Origin: Venturia oleaginea | Lineage: Eukaryota; Ascomycota; Dothideomycetes; Venturiales; Venturiaceae | DNA: 64,000 nucleotides | NCBI GenBank assembly: GCA_013176395.1 | Contig: JABMLP010000023.1 | Coordinates: 62,001-126,000, forward strand | Direction: 5' to 3' | Part shown: positions 1 to 11,679 of the stretch, piece by piece | Layout of the letters: each line of letters opens with the position of its first letter | How positions within the stretch are numbered: position 1 is the stretch's first letter | The notes under the pieces: model-generated | Seen by the model: only the letters and a program-made list of their open reading frames with translations | What the model was told of the DNA's origin: nothing | The model's database searches: none | Translations under genes and position numbers: made by a program

Positions 1-896
1 GATCAAGCGTTGTCTTCAGTCCGAGTCAAGTAGATCTGCGGATGACGGCGATAAACATTCGCGCCAAGGGTCACCAATCCACATCGAACAGCCGCGACCG
101 AGCTGGAAAATCTCGTACTATCCGACACAGACGATCGCACACAGAGATGTCGCCACCACCGCACCACTCACCAAAAAACCGACCACGATCTTATGTTGAG
201 GTCGGGCATCACAAGCATTCGCCTTGTCACAAATTGCCTCGTCCAAGTACCCCTCACGAGCCTGGACAGCCACCTCTCCTTCGCTTCACCACCGTGGAGA
301 TGATGTCCTCGTCTGCTGAAGAGCCGGACGCGAATCCATTCAGTGCAGACGAGTCCGACGAAGAAGATTCTTGCTCTTCGGAAAATGATCCTTCTGCTGA
401 TCCTATGCCCGAACTTTGGCCATCAACCAGACAACTTTTCCCTTCAGCTAGTCAACCCACGACCCCATTCCTGTCTACGAGATTCAGTCGTAGCTATACT
501 CACTTAGCACCGATGACACCACGGCTCGAAAATGTGGTCTCGGAGCACACGCAAGGTCGACCTAGCTCTCCTGAGCTAAGATACAAACGAATGTTCCACG
601 GCATCGGCCCCGAGAGTATCATAGCCGATGATTCGGAGCCTGACTTCACCAATCCTTCACTTGCTTACCGTGGACGAAGAGGCAGTATTGGGCGACGAGA
701 TAGCATCCAGAGCATGACGAGCAAAGGTGGCGAAGCGAGTAAGACCTCGAAGCGCCCTGGAACACCCAAGCGAACAAATTCACAAACGCAACAGCCGTTG
801 ACATTGGACATTTCTGGTACACGGGGCATGATGCTACGAAGTAAAAGGAGCAGGAGTACGGGGTTGAAGGGGATGATGCCGCCTGGACGGCAGTGA
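1..896 (+). CDS. 3' part of a serine-rich, low-complexity hypothetical protein
   Basis: The frame is open from the first base of the window to the TGA at 896. The first ATG is at 42, but there is no stop upstream of it, so this is probably the C-terminal part of a longer gene cut by the window edge. The visible part is polar and looks disordered. It has an acidic Ser/Glu/Asp patch (near residues 88-120 counted from the ATG at 42), several Thr-Pro/Ser-Pro sites, and a basic tail with Arg-Gly-Arg-Arg and Lys-Arg-Ser-Arg clusters that could be phosphorylation or nuclear-targeting signals. No domain is recognised. Another frame is open at the very start (bases 2-193), so the first 150 bases might belong to a different exon arrangement. 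Confidence 0.5.
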   Translation, partial: SSVVFSPSQVDLRMTAINIRAKGHQSTSNSRDRAGKSRTIRHRRSHTEMSPPPHHSPKNRPRSYVEVGHHKHSPCHKLPRPSTPHEPGQPPLLRFTTVEMMSSSAEEPDANPFSADESDEEDSCSSENDPSADPMPELWPSTRQLFPSASQPTTPFLSTRFSRSYTHLAPMTPRLENVVSEHTQGRPSSPELRYKRMFHGIGPESIIADDSEPDFTNPSLAYRGRRGSIGRRDSIQSMTSKGGEASKTSKRPGTPKRTNSQTQQPLTLDISGTRGMMLRSKRSRSTGLKGMMPPGRQ

Positions 897-2535
897 TTGC
901 GCTCGTCGTTTCGATCATGGGTTGGCGTTTTGATGCATCTGGACGAATACGGGATACCATATTTTTGCGTTTGGCATGGCTTTTTTTATTTCCAATAAGA
1001 CGATCACTATACCCCCTATTTCTTTTGTCGAAATGGAGCGAGTATAGGTGGAGGAAGATATCATAGACGCATATTTTTCTTGAACCTTATAGATGGCATT
1101 TTCAGAGATGTCGGGTACACGCTGAATATTATGATGCTTTTTGTTTACCCTTTTTGTTTAGCCTTGTTTGGGTTCTTGAGGGTTGTGGATTCGATGAGTG
1201 GGGTTTTATTGTGAATGAGTGCGCTTGGGTGTGTGACTCTTTTTGTGACTCTGTATTGATATCGTGGATCCGTTTCCATCATCATCGACTTTGTTTCCAC
1301 GGGACTTTGCTTTAGGTTGGCAAGACCTTTTTTTTTTTTGTCGGGTGGAGGGGAGGGGGGGTCTTGAGTTTTTCTTGGGGAGGAATGGAGGAGTCGGTAT
1401 ATCATGTAATACTTTGGGGATGTATCGTGCTTTTGGAGGGGGTTGGATAGTGTTTAGTTTGTGGGTTTGTATCTTCTCTTACCTTCTCCTCGTTGGATAA
1501 GCGGGATTTGATTGGATCCGATTTTTTGGGGGTGGAACGGTTCTTTTGGTTTCTCGTTGACGAATAGAGAGGGGTAGCTTTTGAGGATTTCTCGTGGGAT
1601 ATATATCATCGATTTTGTATCCTGTATTGATGTTTGTGTTGGAGTAGATAATAGTATGCATGCTATATACTACATTGTTCACGGTGGGGATCACATCCGT
1701 CTTTTCCCCACTTTCTGGCTATTCTAGATGATTCTTTTACATCTCCTCCTTGTGCTTTGGGAGCATGTATTCGAGATCTTCCTCGATTGGTACACCCAGC
1801 TCTGTGTTCCCTACAGACAAATCTCGAGCCCAACCTTCTATTCCGTCCGCAAGTGTAGACATCTCAGTCGTCCGTCGATTGTGTGCAGGGCGTTTGGCTC
1901 ATCACAATTAGATCGATGCCGTTCGCAGCATATGCCCCCTCCCAAATCTTGTTCGTGACTTTCATCGCAGGTATAGCGTAGAATGTGTTTAACGGAGTTC
2001 TGCTGGAAGCGAGGAGGGGAAAGGGCGCTTGACGAATTTCTCCTTGGACTGGTTGGAAAGGCATTTGGAGATGTGGTCGTCCGCGGTGCGGATTTGGCGT
2101 TGAGTCGTCGCTGGTTAAATTGGGCTCGTTAGTGACCTGTGCAGAGATGGCCTGCGGTGGACATCTTTACGAAGAAAAAGCTGGGAGAGCTTGAATGGTC
2201 TGTGAAGATGAGAGGTCTTCTAATCCTGGGTTGTTTCCTAAGGCGGAACCTTGGCTCGAGAGTCTCGAGATCGACGCCTGGAATTGGAACATACCATCGC
2301 TTTTGCGCTGGTGTGGACAAAATCCATTCTTGACGAAATGTAGAAGGGGTGCGCTGGCGCTAACTTTAGGGCCATAGTCTGCAGCGCGGCGCCTGAGTGG
2401 CGAACATAACCGTTATGTTCGCACCTATGCAGATATGACCGGCTTCATTTTCGGCGGGGAATGTTCGAAAGCGTTGGAAGTGAGCGACGCAAGGAATTCG
2501 CACTTGGTCGAATTTTTCTTGGTACCATTCTTGAA
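897..2535. other. Intergenic region, T/G-rich
   Basis: This lies between two convergent genes. It holds only short overlapping ORFs on both strands with no conserved look, a T12 run near 1328-1339 and a G/T-rich strand asymmetry over 1140-1560. I see no supported gene. It probably contains both 3' UTRs. Confidence 0.5.
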
Positions 2536-4167
2536 TCAAACGCCTCCCCCGAGAACAGCAGCCATCGCAACGCCAATTGCAGCTGCAAACAACGAACCAG
2601 GTAGGCTTTCACTGCATTTCTTGGCAAGACTGGCTTTCGTCGGGCTTGCGGCACTGACGCTCGAACTCCCCATTGTCGATGTGGCTGATTTCTGAATACT
2701 GTACAGCATTAGCATACGTCTATCATTAGAAGTTGGCAAGCACTCACGCGAGTGCTGGATGTTGACCATCAGCATGCTCAACACCCGTGCCGTATGGAGT
2801 CGTCTTGCTGAACTTATCCCATGTGCTTACAATCGCTGGCAAAACAGTCCTGCCATTGATGACAGCAGCGGTATTTGGTTCGGGCCATGACCCGGCGGGT
2901 TTCGCGTTCAAAGGTCCAGCGTAACTCTGGTTGAAGTACATGGCATCAAAGCTTGGTGTTCCAGTCCAATTGCGAATAGGGTCTCCAGTCTGCTTACCCA
3001 CAAACGCAAACACGTTTGCGCCAACGTCGTAACGGCCCAGAGTGTGTAATCCCCAATTGGCTTCCACGGTTGAGATCTCGGAATAATGCGAGTAGATGGC
3101 GTTGTCTACTGATCCAACGAGATCAGCTGGGACGGCATCTCCGAGCAGAATACCGAGAACGCGGTTCTTTTGCGTGTATGTGTGGTTTTCATCCCACGTA
3201 ACAAGAACCAGGGTATTGTTCATGAAATTCTTATTCGTTAAGAGGGGTGTCAAGAGATCACTCGTCCACTGTCCAGCCGTTGTGACCGAGGTGTCATGAC
3301 CGTCCGAGGTCTATTTAGTGATGTCAGTTCCTTTAATAGAGCGTACACGGAAAATTCTACAACAATGTGGAGTGGAGAATCATACATACCATATTCGGCG
3401 TAATAAACATCCACTGCGGAAGTTTATTCCCCTCCAAATCCAACTGAAACTGCGTCAGGTTCTTAATCCTCGACAACCTATCCGCATTTCTAGCAACAGA
3501 ATCAAACATAACAGCCGGATTATGTTTGCGCACGTAATCATTTCGCCCATTGGCTTGGTTCACATAGGCGAAGCCTTCAAAACCACTATACGGCATATCT
3601 TCTTGGTAGGAACCCCAACTGATTTTCTTGTCTTCCAGGAGGTCTATTATGGATGAGAGGTTGGAGGGTATGGCATGAAATTCATCGTCATTGATGCCAA
3701 AGTAGTCGCCGCCTATTGAGGCGATGTAATTGGGTTCGCTGGGGTGAGTGACGGCGTTGTAGTTTGAGAGGGTGATTCCTTTCTTTGCCAGTTCCGAAAG
3801 GTTTGCTGTTCGATGTTAGATGAATGCTTTCTCACAAAGGCTTAAAGACAGCCGGCCATTTTCAACTCAGGATAGATATTGATAAAATCCGGGCGAGGCA
3901 AGTAAACCAATTGCCACGAATTTTTCAACTTCCAACCCACTCGATAGAGAGAAAAAACTCACGATCCCCAACCGCCTTATCAAAATCCGTATTCTCCAAC
4001 CAAACAACCACGAACCGATCAAACGCCTTCCCCCTCACAAAACTAGTAGGCGAACTCGTCACCGCCGTCGCAGCAGCAGCAGCAACCTCCACCGTCCCCG
4101 TCGCCGTATTCTGCGCCACCGCACCCGTCGCCAGTAAAAGCAATGAGAGGAGAGGATAAGGTAACAT
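2536..4167 (-). CDS. Secreted acid phosphatase / phosphoesterase-family protein
   Basis: This matches the fungal PhoA-type acid phosphatases (phosphoesterase family, PF04185), which release phosphate from organic esters at the cell surface. Four exons keep phase: 4167-3963, 3805-3390, 3310-2748 and 2698-2536, with introns of 157, 79 and 49 bp, giving 448 residues. The product starts with a signal peptide (MLPYPLLSLLLLATGAVAQ). Family blocks are visible in order: VVWLENTDFD, then HPSEPNYIASIGGD, then SYQEDMPY, then TSDGHDTS, then VLVTWDENHTY. The C-terminus is Ser/Ala-rich and ends in a hydrophobic Ala/Val/Gly stretch, which suggests a GPI anchor; that is inference. A G-rich hexamer array lies 125-185 bp upstream of the start codon. 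Phosphate-repressed expression is common in the family but no site was identified here. Confidence 0.9.
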
Positions 4168-5026
4168 TGTCTACAATCGGGAATTTTTAAATTTGGAGTC
4201 GAGTTTGTGAAGAAGTGGGAAGAAGGTCAGGAACGACCTGTCAAACACAAACACAAACTGATGCGCGGAGAGCGTGCTCAAGGCTAAACATGGGACAGGG
4301 ACAGGGACAGGGACAGGGATAGGGATAGGGATAGGGATAGGGATAGGGATAGGTGCGATTTGCCATCTCTGAGTCGCGCCAAAAGCTTGAATGTGGCGAT
4401 GGCGATGACTTTGCGCTTCATTTCATTGGATGTGCTAAAAGACCCCTTTTCGTTGGTGGCAGTCCCGTTGTTTGCCTCGTCAAATCCCGCATCTCTGTCA
4501 CTCTGAGTCTGAGGAGAAACACAACACCATCTCCAATTCGTCAAAACAATAGTGAGACCGCTACCGCACGTAGCATTTAATTTAACTGGCGGCGCAGCCA
4601 GTCACTTTGTGTGAATTGGACATGCAGATGGAATTGGAAAAGAACGTGTCAAGTCTAGATTCTTCGAACTCCTAGTGGTAAAATACCTACCTTCCACGCG
4701 TAGCCTGGAATTCTCCCTTCGTAACCAGGAAGTGCTAGTTTAAAAAGCTTCTCGTCCAACAACAAATAAAGTTAAGGTAAATCCCGTCATCGAAATACAT
4801 GATTCAATGGCAGCAAATCCCGAATGTATATGCAACCTTTTTCCCGTTTTTGACCCGCGCCATGAAATGCGTATCCCGAGTTCCCGAACAAAAACACCGT
4901 GGGTATCATGTGTATGCAAATGTGTCGTGCAAATCGTCGTCGTAACCGGGCATCTTCAGGCCGTTACAAGAAATAAAACAGAAACAATGAAACATGGACA
5001 GAACTACAATCCGAGATGCTGTCTTT
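4168..5026. other. Intergenic region upstream of the phosphatase
   Basis: This contains the promoter of the phosphatase gene and the 3' flank of the GH92 gene. Apart from the hexamer array at 4292-4351 I see no supported feature. Confidence 0.5.
4292..4351 (+). repeat. Hexamer microsatellite (GGGACA)4(GGGATA)6
   Basis: Ten uninterrupted G-rich hexamers were read directly: four GGGACA units followed by six GGGATA units. Each unit carries a G triplet, so the top strand could form G-quadruplexes. It differs from the fungal telomere unit TTAGGG and is not a telomere. Confidence 0.97.
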
Positions 5027-8014
5027 TCAACCTCCCCCCCTCCAAATCTTCCAACGCTGTGCTGCCTTTGGAGTGGGAGGCACAACTCCCCCTCCTGCTT
5101 CGAGACCCGCATGCGAAGGCTGGCTGCTCGTAAAGCTCGGTGTACTTTCTTTGACACTCATCGTCGAGACCTCCAATCGTTCCGAGGAGACATCGTCAAC
5201 CGCGTCCGCGACTTGCTTTTCACCGCCCACAACGCGAGCTGTCTTTTCAGCATCCCCAACAATGACCTTCTTCTTTCCGAAGATTCCGACGCGCCATAGC
5301 CACCAACACGTCGCGATGGATGCGATCAAGGTCAGACCGCCAAGCACTCCGACTAATATATATCCCAGCCGCCTCTTCTTCTCCAGGCGTTCCATTTCTG
5401 CCCTTGATTTTGGTCGGATGGGCGGTGGGCCAACGACAGCAGGTCCTTTCAACGGTGACGATTTGGCCGCTGCACCCGAATCTCCAGCTCCGGCCTTTTG
5501 ACTCGCGGGGCTTGGTGGTACATCGCCAGTATCCCAGCGAGTGGCATTAGCTCCAAGAACGAAATCGAGGCTCCCTCCGTCCGCGAAAATGTCATCCCAG
5601 GTCACCCAGTTCTTATTCCAGGACTTGCCATTGACCTTCAAAGACTGCACGTAGTAGGCGTCACTGTCCCCTCCAGTGCTTGTGATGTGAAGATTCTTTC
5701 CACCGGGAACTTGGATCGTCATGTCCTTCAACCAAGGACTGCCGATGAGGAATGTCGTTTGGCCGGTTAAGGGATATAAACCAATCATGCTCCAAAGAAC
5801 CCAGCTCTGCATGGCTCCGGCATCACTTGCGCCAGGAAGACCACCGGGACCGGGATTGTAGAATTGCTTCGCAACACCACGCGAGTGCTTGACGCTGAGA
5901 TCTTGTCGTCCGACAAAGTTGTACAGGTATGGAGTCGTGAATGAGGGTTCGTTTCCAGGGTTGAAGATCTGATTATCAGGGTCCATGAGAGTGTTCAATC
6001 GATTAATGTAGTTCGTTGAGCCACCTCCCATCTCGATCATCATAGAGGTATCATGATGCGCATTCGTCGTGTACTCCCATGGCTTCCCCTCGTAGTAAGG
6101 TGATTTCCAATAACAGCCACCGCAGTCCATAGGGTCTTGTCTGATCAATGAGCCATTCGCCAATCGCGGAACAAGAAATCCCTTCGTGCCGAAAGACTCC
6201 GCGTTCGGGTCCCAGTGGTTGCGCCAATTCCGAGAACGTTGTATGAACTTGAGCGCGTCATCAGATTTTCCAAGTCCCGATGCGACTTGATGGAGTGCAA
6301 AGTCGTTACCGGCATATTCAACAGCACGGGTGACCGCGCGCGAGAATTTTGGCGTGATCCAACCATACTGGAGCCAGTCGGGCAGAGCGCCTCGGCCTTG
6401 TTGAGTGGAAGAGTCCGGAGCAGAAGGGTCATCGTTGTTTGGAGGTGTTTTCTCAGCGTCTGAGACCATTGCCTGGTAGCCATCGTCCCAGTTGATCGCA
6501 CCACGAACCCCTTTCACGTAAGCGTCCGCCAGGATATTATCCGCATTGGAGCCACCTTGTGTGCGGCCATTGAAATTGGATGACCGGGCATCTGGAAGCC
6601 AACCTTCGTGTCGCCATACGTCGATGATCGAGCGCAGAAGCTCTTCGTAGAATGTTGGCTGGATGATGTGGAACAGGGACGTCGTGCATCGGAAAAGATC
6701 CCAGAAGGTGAAGATATCGTCATAGGCTGGTTCTGTAGACTTCCATTTGGGATTGTCACCAGTCCTGTTCGACGGCAGTAGGTGCATACCATACAAGCTC
6801 GTGTACAGCTGAGTGATACTCTGATTATCGCTGTCGGTGGTCTGAATCTTTGAAAAGACCTCCACATTCCACCTTGCTTTGGCTGCATTAACAAGATCGC
6901 TCAGCTTGCTGCCGCTCGGTATCTCGCTGTCCAGATATCTGCATGCCTGCTCGGTCGAAGTCCACGACACAGCAACACGAGATGTCACCAAGGTTTGCTT
7001 GAAAGTGAACACACCTCCGAGGCGATTCTTGTGGCTGGAAACTGTATTGGATTTCCCAAGTTCGCTTAGAGTTCCTCCAGATCCCACAAAGGTTTGAGAC
7101 GAGGCAGGAGTTGAATTGAATTTGCCGCAGAAGAAGATTTCCCAATCGGGTGCTGCTATGTATGAGCAAACAGTTGCACTCGGCATGCACAGCATGGGTA
7201 GTGATCGACAGGGAATGTTTCTGCCAAGAGTTCGTTTGTGCAGGGAGGGAACGTGGGGGTCACGATTGAAGACAAGAAAAAAGAGCTTACCGAGATTCCA
7301 ACCCTTATTGTAGATACCGCTTCCTTCGTAATGGCCATCTGTGGCAAGCATGAATGAACCACCCTGATATGTCTGACCCCAGTTGTTGCCTCGGAAAGAA
7401 TGGAGGACGTGTGATATGTCGACGAGAATCGTATTTTCCTGGCTCATATTCGACGGAAACGTATACTGGTAGAGTCCGGCATGATTGCTTGCGGCGAGTT
7501 CGACAACCACTCCATTGTCGAGTGACGACTTGTAGGATCCGACGCTGCCTTCATCGGGTTTCGATCGTCTGATGGAGAAATTGGCGAGAGGATTGCGCAT
7601 CACTCCGACCATGGGCATCTGGGCAATGACTCCATACTTGGGAGCTCCCCCAGTGCCGCTTTCGTGGACAAGGGAAAATCCCGTGACTTCAGCTGGCGTG
7701 TCTGGTAAATATCCAGAATAGGCCTCTGCGTTTCCATTGACGAAATCAGGGCCAAGTTTAACGGGAGAAAAAGGGCCTGTGAGATGTCATAAACAACGAT
7801 ATTCATTGATCAAATGTGGGACATGCATACCAGCCATGGCACCTGGGAACATATTTCCTCCATTCGTGGTTCCAGCGCTATGGCTTTGTTAGAATCATCG
7901 ATGCAATTGACTTTTCATGTCTACTGGTACTTACAAGACATTGGCATATTGTGAAAAATCGGTCGCTGCGGTAATAAACACAGTATACAGCGCCAAGATC
8001 CAGAGTAGTAACAT
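5027..8014 (-). CDS. GH92 alpha-mannosidase with C-terminal membrane anchor
   Basis: Glycoside hydrolase family 92 enzymes are Ca2+-dependent exo-alpha-mannosidases, often alpha-1,2-specific. Four exons keep phase: 8014-7935, 7883-7831, 7776-7291 and 7155-5027 (introns 51, 54 and 135 bp), giving about 915 residues. The 135-bp intron is itself open in frame, so naive ORF calling would read through it. The N-terminus is hydrophobic (MLLLWILALYTVFITAA). Family features are present: the Gly/Asn-rich N-terminal block with FPGAMAG, SGTGGAPKYG, FTFWDLFR, a QGGSNADNILADAYVKG block, GNEPS (probable general-acid Glu) and a GASDAGAMQSW block. After the catalytic part come a basic stretch, one transmembrane helix (about 20 residues, GYILVGVLGGLTLIA...) and a roughly 100-residue acidic/Ser-rich tail. 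The DD pair I would expect in the GASDAGAM block is SD here. Confidence 0.93.
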
Positions 8015-9169
8015 GGCTCTTTGTGGTACAGAGACCGTGTCCCGGCAAGCGATCTTTATCCTGTCATATCAATCGTTTGTGACAGATGGAGGCGCGTGCA
8101 AAATGAATTTTTGATGAAGATGCTCTAGAGCTGGGATAATGATGATTGCATATCGGCTCAAGGAGAGGTGTTCGAAGAGGTATGTATGAGCTTAGGGAAG
8201 CGTTTCCGAAGGTAGATTCAGAGACGTCCAAACTTTTCGTTAGCAACCAGACGGCATGATGTTGGCAGTTAGCTGGGCCGAGAACGCAATGGGCACGTAT
8301 GTTTTGAATGTTTCACTTATAGACATGTTATATTGGCTCTACTTGTACCTAGTCCCCTTGCTAAAGAGATCCGGCTTCACGCGCGGGCCTCTTGCTAAGG
8401 GAGTTTGCCATGAGAAGGACCAGCCGAGCCTTCTCTAATTGGGCGCGTCAAACATACGCCTAGCGTTCTGGAAGGAAGAAGCACGGCAAAAGAGTGGATT
8501 TGGAGGAGCGGAGGTGTCGCAGCCACGGCTTCAGAGTTGGTGAAGGTGGATAGACGGGGTGATCAGCGAACACTGTCGTAGCAACGACAAACACGTTGGA
8601 CATGTGTGCCTATTGCGAAACATGAGAGGTAGACAGAGTGACTGAGGTCAACAGCAAAGCGGAGATATATCGACCATTTTCTGCATGCTAAGCCTTTTAG
8701 AGGCTTGGTATCGAGCTTGAGCTTGATGGTTCTCCAGTCTGGTCTTCATCCTACACCATGTGCGAGTACATCTCCGGCCATTGTCATTTGTCAGGCCGTT
8801 CCAGAACCCAGTCGCTGGCATGATGGACAAGATAGCGTGAGGTCGTCGCTCGAACTATCACTAGCCTACGAATAGTGTACCGTCCAGCGCATACAGCAAC
8901 CAGTCCGCCATCCGACCTCCCCATATTCACTTCGAGACTTGTACATCTTCACGCTCTGCCACCAACTGAGCTGACTTGTAATCCCCGTTTGCTCATAAGA
9001 AAACACACACATCCCGAAACAATGCTTTCATCTCTCCCTTCAATCGCCTCGCCTTGCCTTTCAGTCCCCTCTTCCAGCCTACCTCACGGCACTTCTCACA
9101 GTTCTCCTGCCTTCTCTTACGGACGTCGCAAGCCTCCACAGGTATCCAATTTCTTAGGTCATCTTCCCA
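8015..9169. other. Intergenic region upstream of GH92
   Basis: This is the promoter region of the GH92 gene. A plus-strand frame at 8875-9249 is Pro/Ser/Leu-rich with no domain and overlaps a likelier minus-strand ORF, so it is not called. Confidence 0.4.
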
Positions 9170-9388
9170 TCACCTTCGCTTCCTGGCCATCCGTTTCTCT
9201 TTCCTCGACTGCGGTTTTGTCATCCCTGCTTCTGCTTCGGTTCGGATAGATTCATCGTAGTCTTCCGCTTCCGAACACTTTTGGTCTGGCGGAAGCGCCA
9301 CTGCGGCTGGTAGGTTGGGAATCCGATTATGACATTGTTTCTTGGGTCTTCTGATCTGTTTTCTGTCGACGCGGGATAGACGAGGCAT
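9170..9388 (-). CDS. Small basic hypothetical protein (tentative)
   Basis: A 72-codon ORF begins with an ATG at 9388. The product is very basic at both ends, with an acidic middle around EAEDYDES. Ribosome- or nucleic-acid-associated small proteins can look like this, but I recognise no family. A possible GTGATG donor just before the stop and an AG about 40 bp on could splice in another 18 codons. It could equally be a chance ORF in a leader region. Confidence 0.28.
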   Translation of the reverse strand: MPRLSRVDRKQIRRPKKQCHNRIPNLPAAVALPPDQKCSEAEDYDESIRTEAEAGMTKPQSRKEKRMARKRR

Positions 9389-9721
9389 TTGTGTGTTTGA
9401 AAGATTCGACTAAGACATTGGATTGCTGAATTCGTTGCTGTGATTGAGGTGAGTAGTGGATTTGAGAGTGAATACTCGGTGGTCGAAGATACAACTTAAT
9501 GAGCGGGGTTGAAGAAAACGATTTGAGGCATTTTCCCATGCTCTAACCACGGTACAATGGAGGTTTGATTTCAACTGTAAGTTGCTCAAACCTAACTCTC
9601 ATTCTCATTCTCATTCTCAAGCCCAAGCCATGCCTTTCTGGACAAGATGTGCTTACTGATATGAAAGCTGTTCATAGGATCCAGCCGATATCCCTTTCTC
9701 GGTGGATCAAGTTGCAAGCGC

Positions 9722-10044
9722 TTTCTAACATCGCGATTCGCGAGCAGTCTGCCGCATCCAGAACGCCATCCTCGCCATTCTTCCTCGACCAGGGGTAGCA
9801 TTTGGGTCCTCAAGCTGGTCATCTCTAGAAGAACGCTGTTCCCTGCGTTCAAGCTCCTCCTTCACCCTCCGCGGAACGTTTTAGGATTTTCCCACCCAAA
9901 ATGGTTGCCTAACCAGAGCATAAATTGATAGGAGTCCTCCTCCCAATCATTTGCCTCCATATGTTCCCTTATTTCCTCCAATATCTTAAGCCCGACTTTG
10001 TCACAAGCGTCGTCCGGAAATGCCCACCCATAGAGCGCACACAT
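9722..10044 (-). pseudogene. Frameshifted fragment of a hypothetical protein
   Basis: Two adjacent frames read like one protein. The first, from an ATG at 10044, has ordinary protein composition (ALYGWAFPDD, then EEIREHMEANDWEEDSY, then LWLGNHFGWENP) and stops at 9862. The second frame continues at the same point as a Lys/Glu/Arg-rich segment (VKEELERREQRSS) and runs about 46 codons to a TAG. A single shift in the GGAGGG run near 9866 would join them into about 105 residues. Short acidic and aromatic segments of this kind occur in many fungal hypothetical proteins, but I cannot name the family. It may be a decayed gene, a missed intron or a base error. Confidence 0.35.
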
Positions 10045-10529
10045 ATTGAAGGACTTACTCCCTTAATTCCATTGTAGCGGATTTAGCGCGACGAGGATAA
10101 TTTGTATGAGGCTCAACTTCTGATTAGCGATCGGCGACACTAACTATTTACTAAGGATGAGGTTTCTATTGGAAGTAAGTGGGGCAAAGGATATCTTCAA
10201 GGATTTCTTATATTAAATCGGTTGGGAAGATGTGAAGTTTGGTATAGTAAAACATCGGTAAGGGTTGATAGACGTTGTCTTGAGTATTGAGTATTTTGTA
10301 TGTTTTCGCGGGATCGTTAGCTAGCTGATAGTGATGCTGTGCTAATGTTTTCGAAGATAAACAGGACAGAGGAAATTGTGTCTATAAATAGACGAAGGTA
10401 AGGGGAAGGTCTAAATGCGCCGATGGACACTTTCGCTACCTAGATTCTAATTACCCTAATGTTTTCCATCCTTTCATTACCTCGATGTATGTTGTCTTCG
10501 AGACGGGTATAACTTTCTCCAACATATTC
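10045..10529. other. Intergenic, no feature seen
   Basis: This AT-rich stretch contains no ORF of interest. It probably holds the 3' UTR of the FNT gene. Confidence 0.5.
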
Positions 10530-11679
10530 TTAAGAACTTAGAACTCCTTCCGCAGTCTTCTTACTGTGTCCACTCTCAATATCCTCCTCCCTCCTGAAGT
10601 CGCCTAAATTTCTTACGTCAACTCTTTGACCGTTTGTTGTCCCAAAATGTACACCATCAATCGCAACATTGTCCTCGCTCGACAAATGTAGGTACCAGTA
10701 AAGAGTGCCGACGAACAGCCCACCTCCGACAACGTTTCCAATGAACGCCGGAATAATTCCCTTCCAAATGTACAGTCCAACAGTGATACCCGGAGCACCT
10801 TGCCAGATGCCCATAGGAATGAAAAACATGTTCGCAACAACGTGGTCGAAGCCGAGAGAAACAAAACCGAATGTTGGCCACCAAATTCCGACGAGTTTGG
10901 AGACGTAGTCACGACCAGACATTCCTAGGTAGACTGCCAGACAGACGAGCCAGTTGGCACCGATACCACGTAAGAAGATTTGGTGCCACTGCGGCGTAAC
11001 TTGTTTACTGCGAGCAAAGTTTATGGCTTCCGTGTGATAAAAAGCAGAGTCGAAGACTCCTCCATCTAAAAAGATCATGTCAGCACTTATTGTTATATCT
11101 GGACAGATGAAAACTTACAGCCGGTGATGATAGCTACAATGAATAAGCTTCCAGCGAGATTGCCCCAGAACTACATCGAGAAGATCAACATCTGGAGGTC
11201 AACAGAGTCTATTTTTACTTACAGTCATAAACCAATGGATGAACATTTTCCAGATGCTAAGACGATGCTGGAGAACTGCGGTCGTTGTGAACATGAAAGA
11301 GCCCGTGCAAAGATCTGATCCGGTCAAAACAATCATGCAAAGACCGTAAGGAAAGACAAGGGCAGCAATCCTGGGCATCGTCAGCTACCTGTTCGATTGG
11401 GTCTTGGCAACATAGAGACATGGCACTGACGTTCTAATTAGGCCCGCGGCGTTTTCCTGGTACCACATGGAGGAATTGGTTGAAAGGAGGGTTGCGCAGG
11501 CGAAAGAAAGAAGGAATCCGGCATTGAGCGATGATACAAACACCTTGTCAAGGCGCATACTTTTGCATGTTTAGTGTCTTCCCGGCATACGATTGTAGAG
11601 GGACAAACTTTGCTTTCTTCACGCCCATGCGCCCGACGATTTCGATGGCCTCTTGCGGCGTGTAACAATTGAAACTCAT
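10530..11679 (-). CDS. Formate/nitrite transporter (FNT) family channel
   Basis: FNT proteins are pentameric aquaporin-like channels for formate, nitrite and related monovalent anions; Aspergillus NitA belongs here. Five exons keep phase: 11679-11609, 11559-11431, 11370-11223, 11170-11119 and 11065-10530 (introns 49, 60, 52 and 53 bp), giving 311 residues. The first intron carries a clear ACTAAAC-type branch site. Family blocks are visible: YTPQEAIEIVGRMGVKKAN at the start, the first half-helix loop region LTGSDLCTGSFMF, NLAGSLF, then KQVTPQWHQIFLRGIGANWLVC, GFDHVVANMFFIP and IGNVVGGGLF. These correspond to the two broken-helix repeats of the fold. The cytosolic tail is acidic. The start is the ATG giving MSFNCYTP, where family members usually begin. 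An open frame continues upstream without an ATG. Confidence 0.92.

Noticed and set aside
4292..4351. Internal telomere repeat
   Set aside because: Units are GGGACA/GGGATA, not TTAGGG.
5027..7618. Single uninterrupted GH92 ORF without introns
   Set aside because: The 135-bp segment 7156-7290 has GT-AG borders, a length divisible by three and non-family sequence, and exons upstream of 7618 continue the family match.
8875..9249. Plus-strand ORF with Pro/Ser/Leu-rich product
   Set aside because: Low-complexity composition, no domain and conflict with a more protein-like minus-strand ORF.
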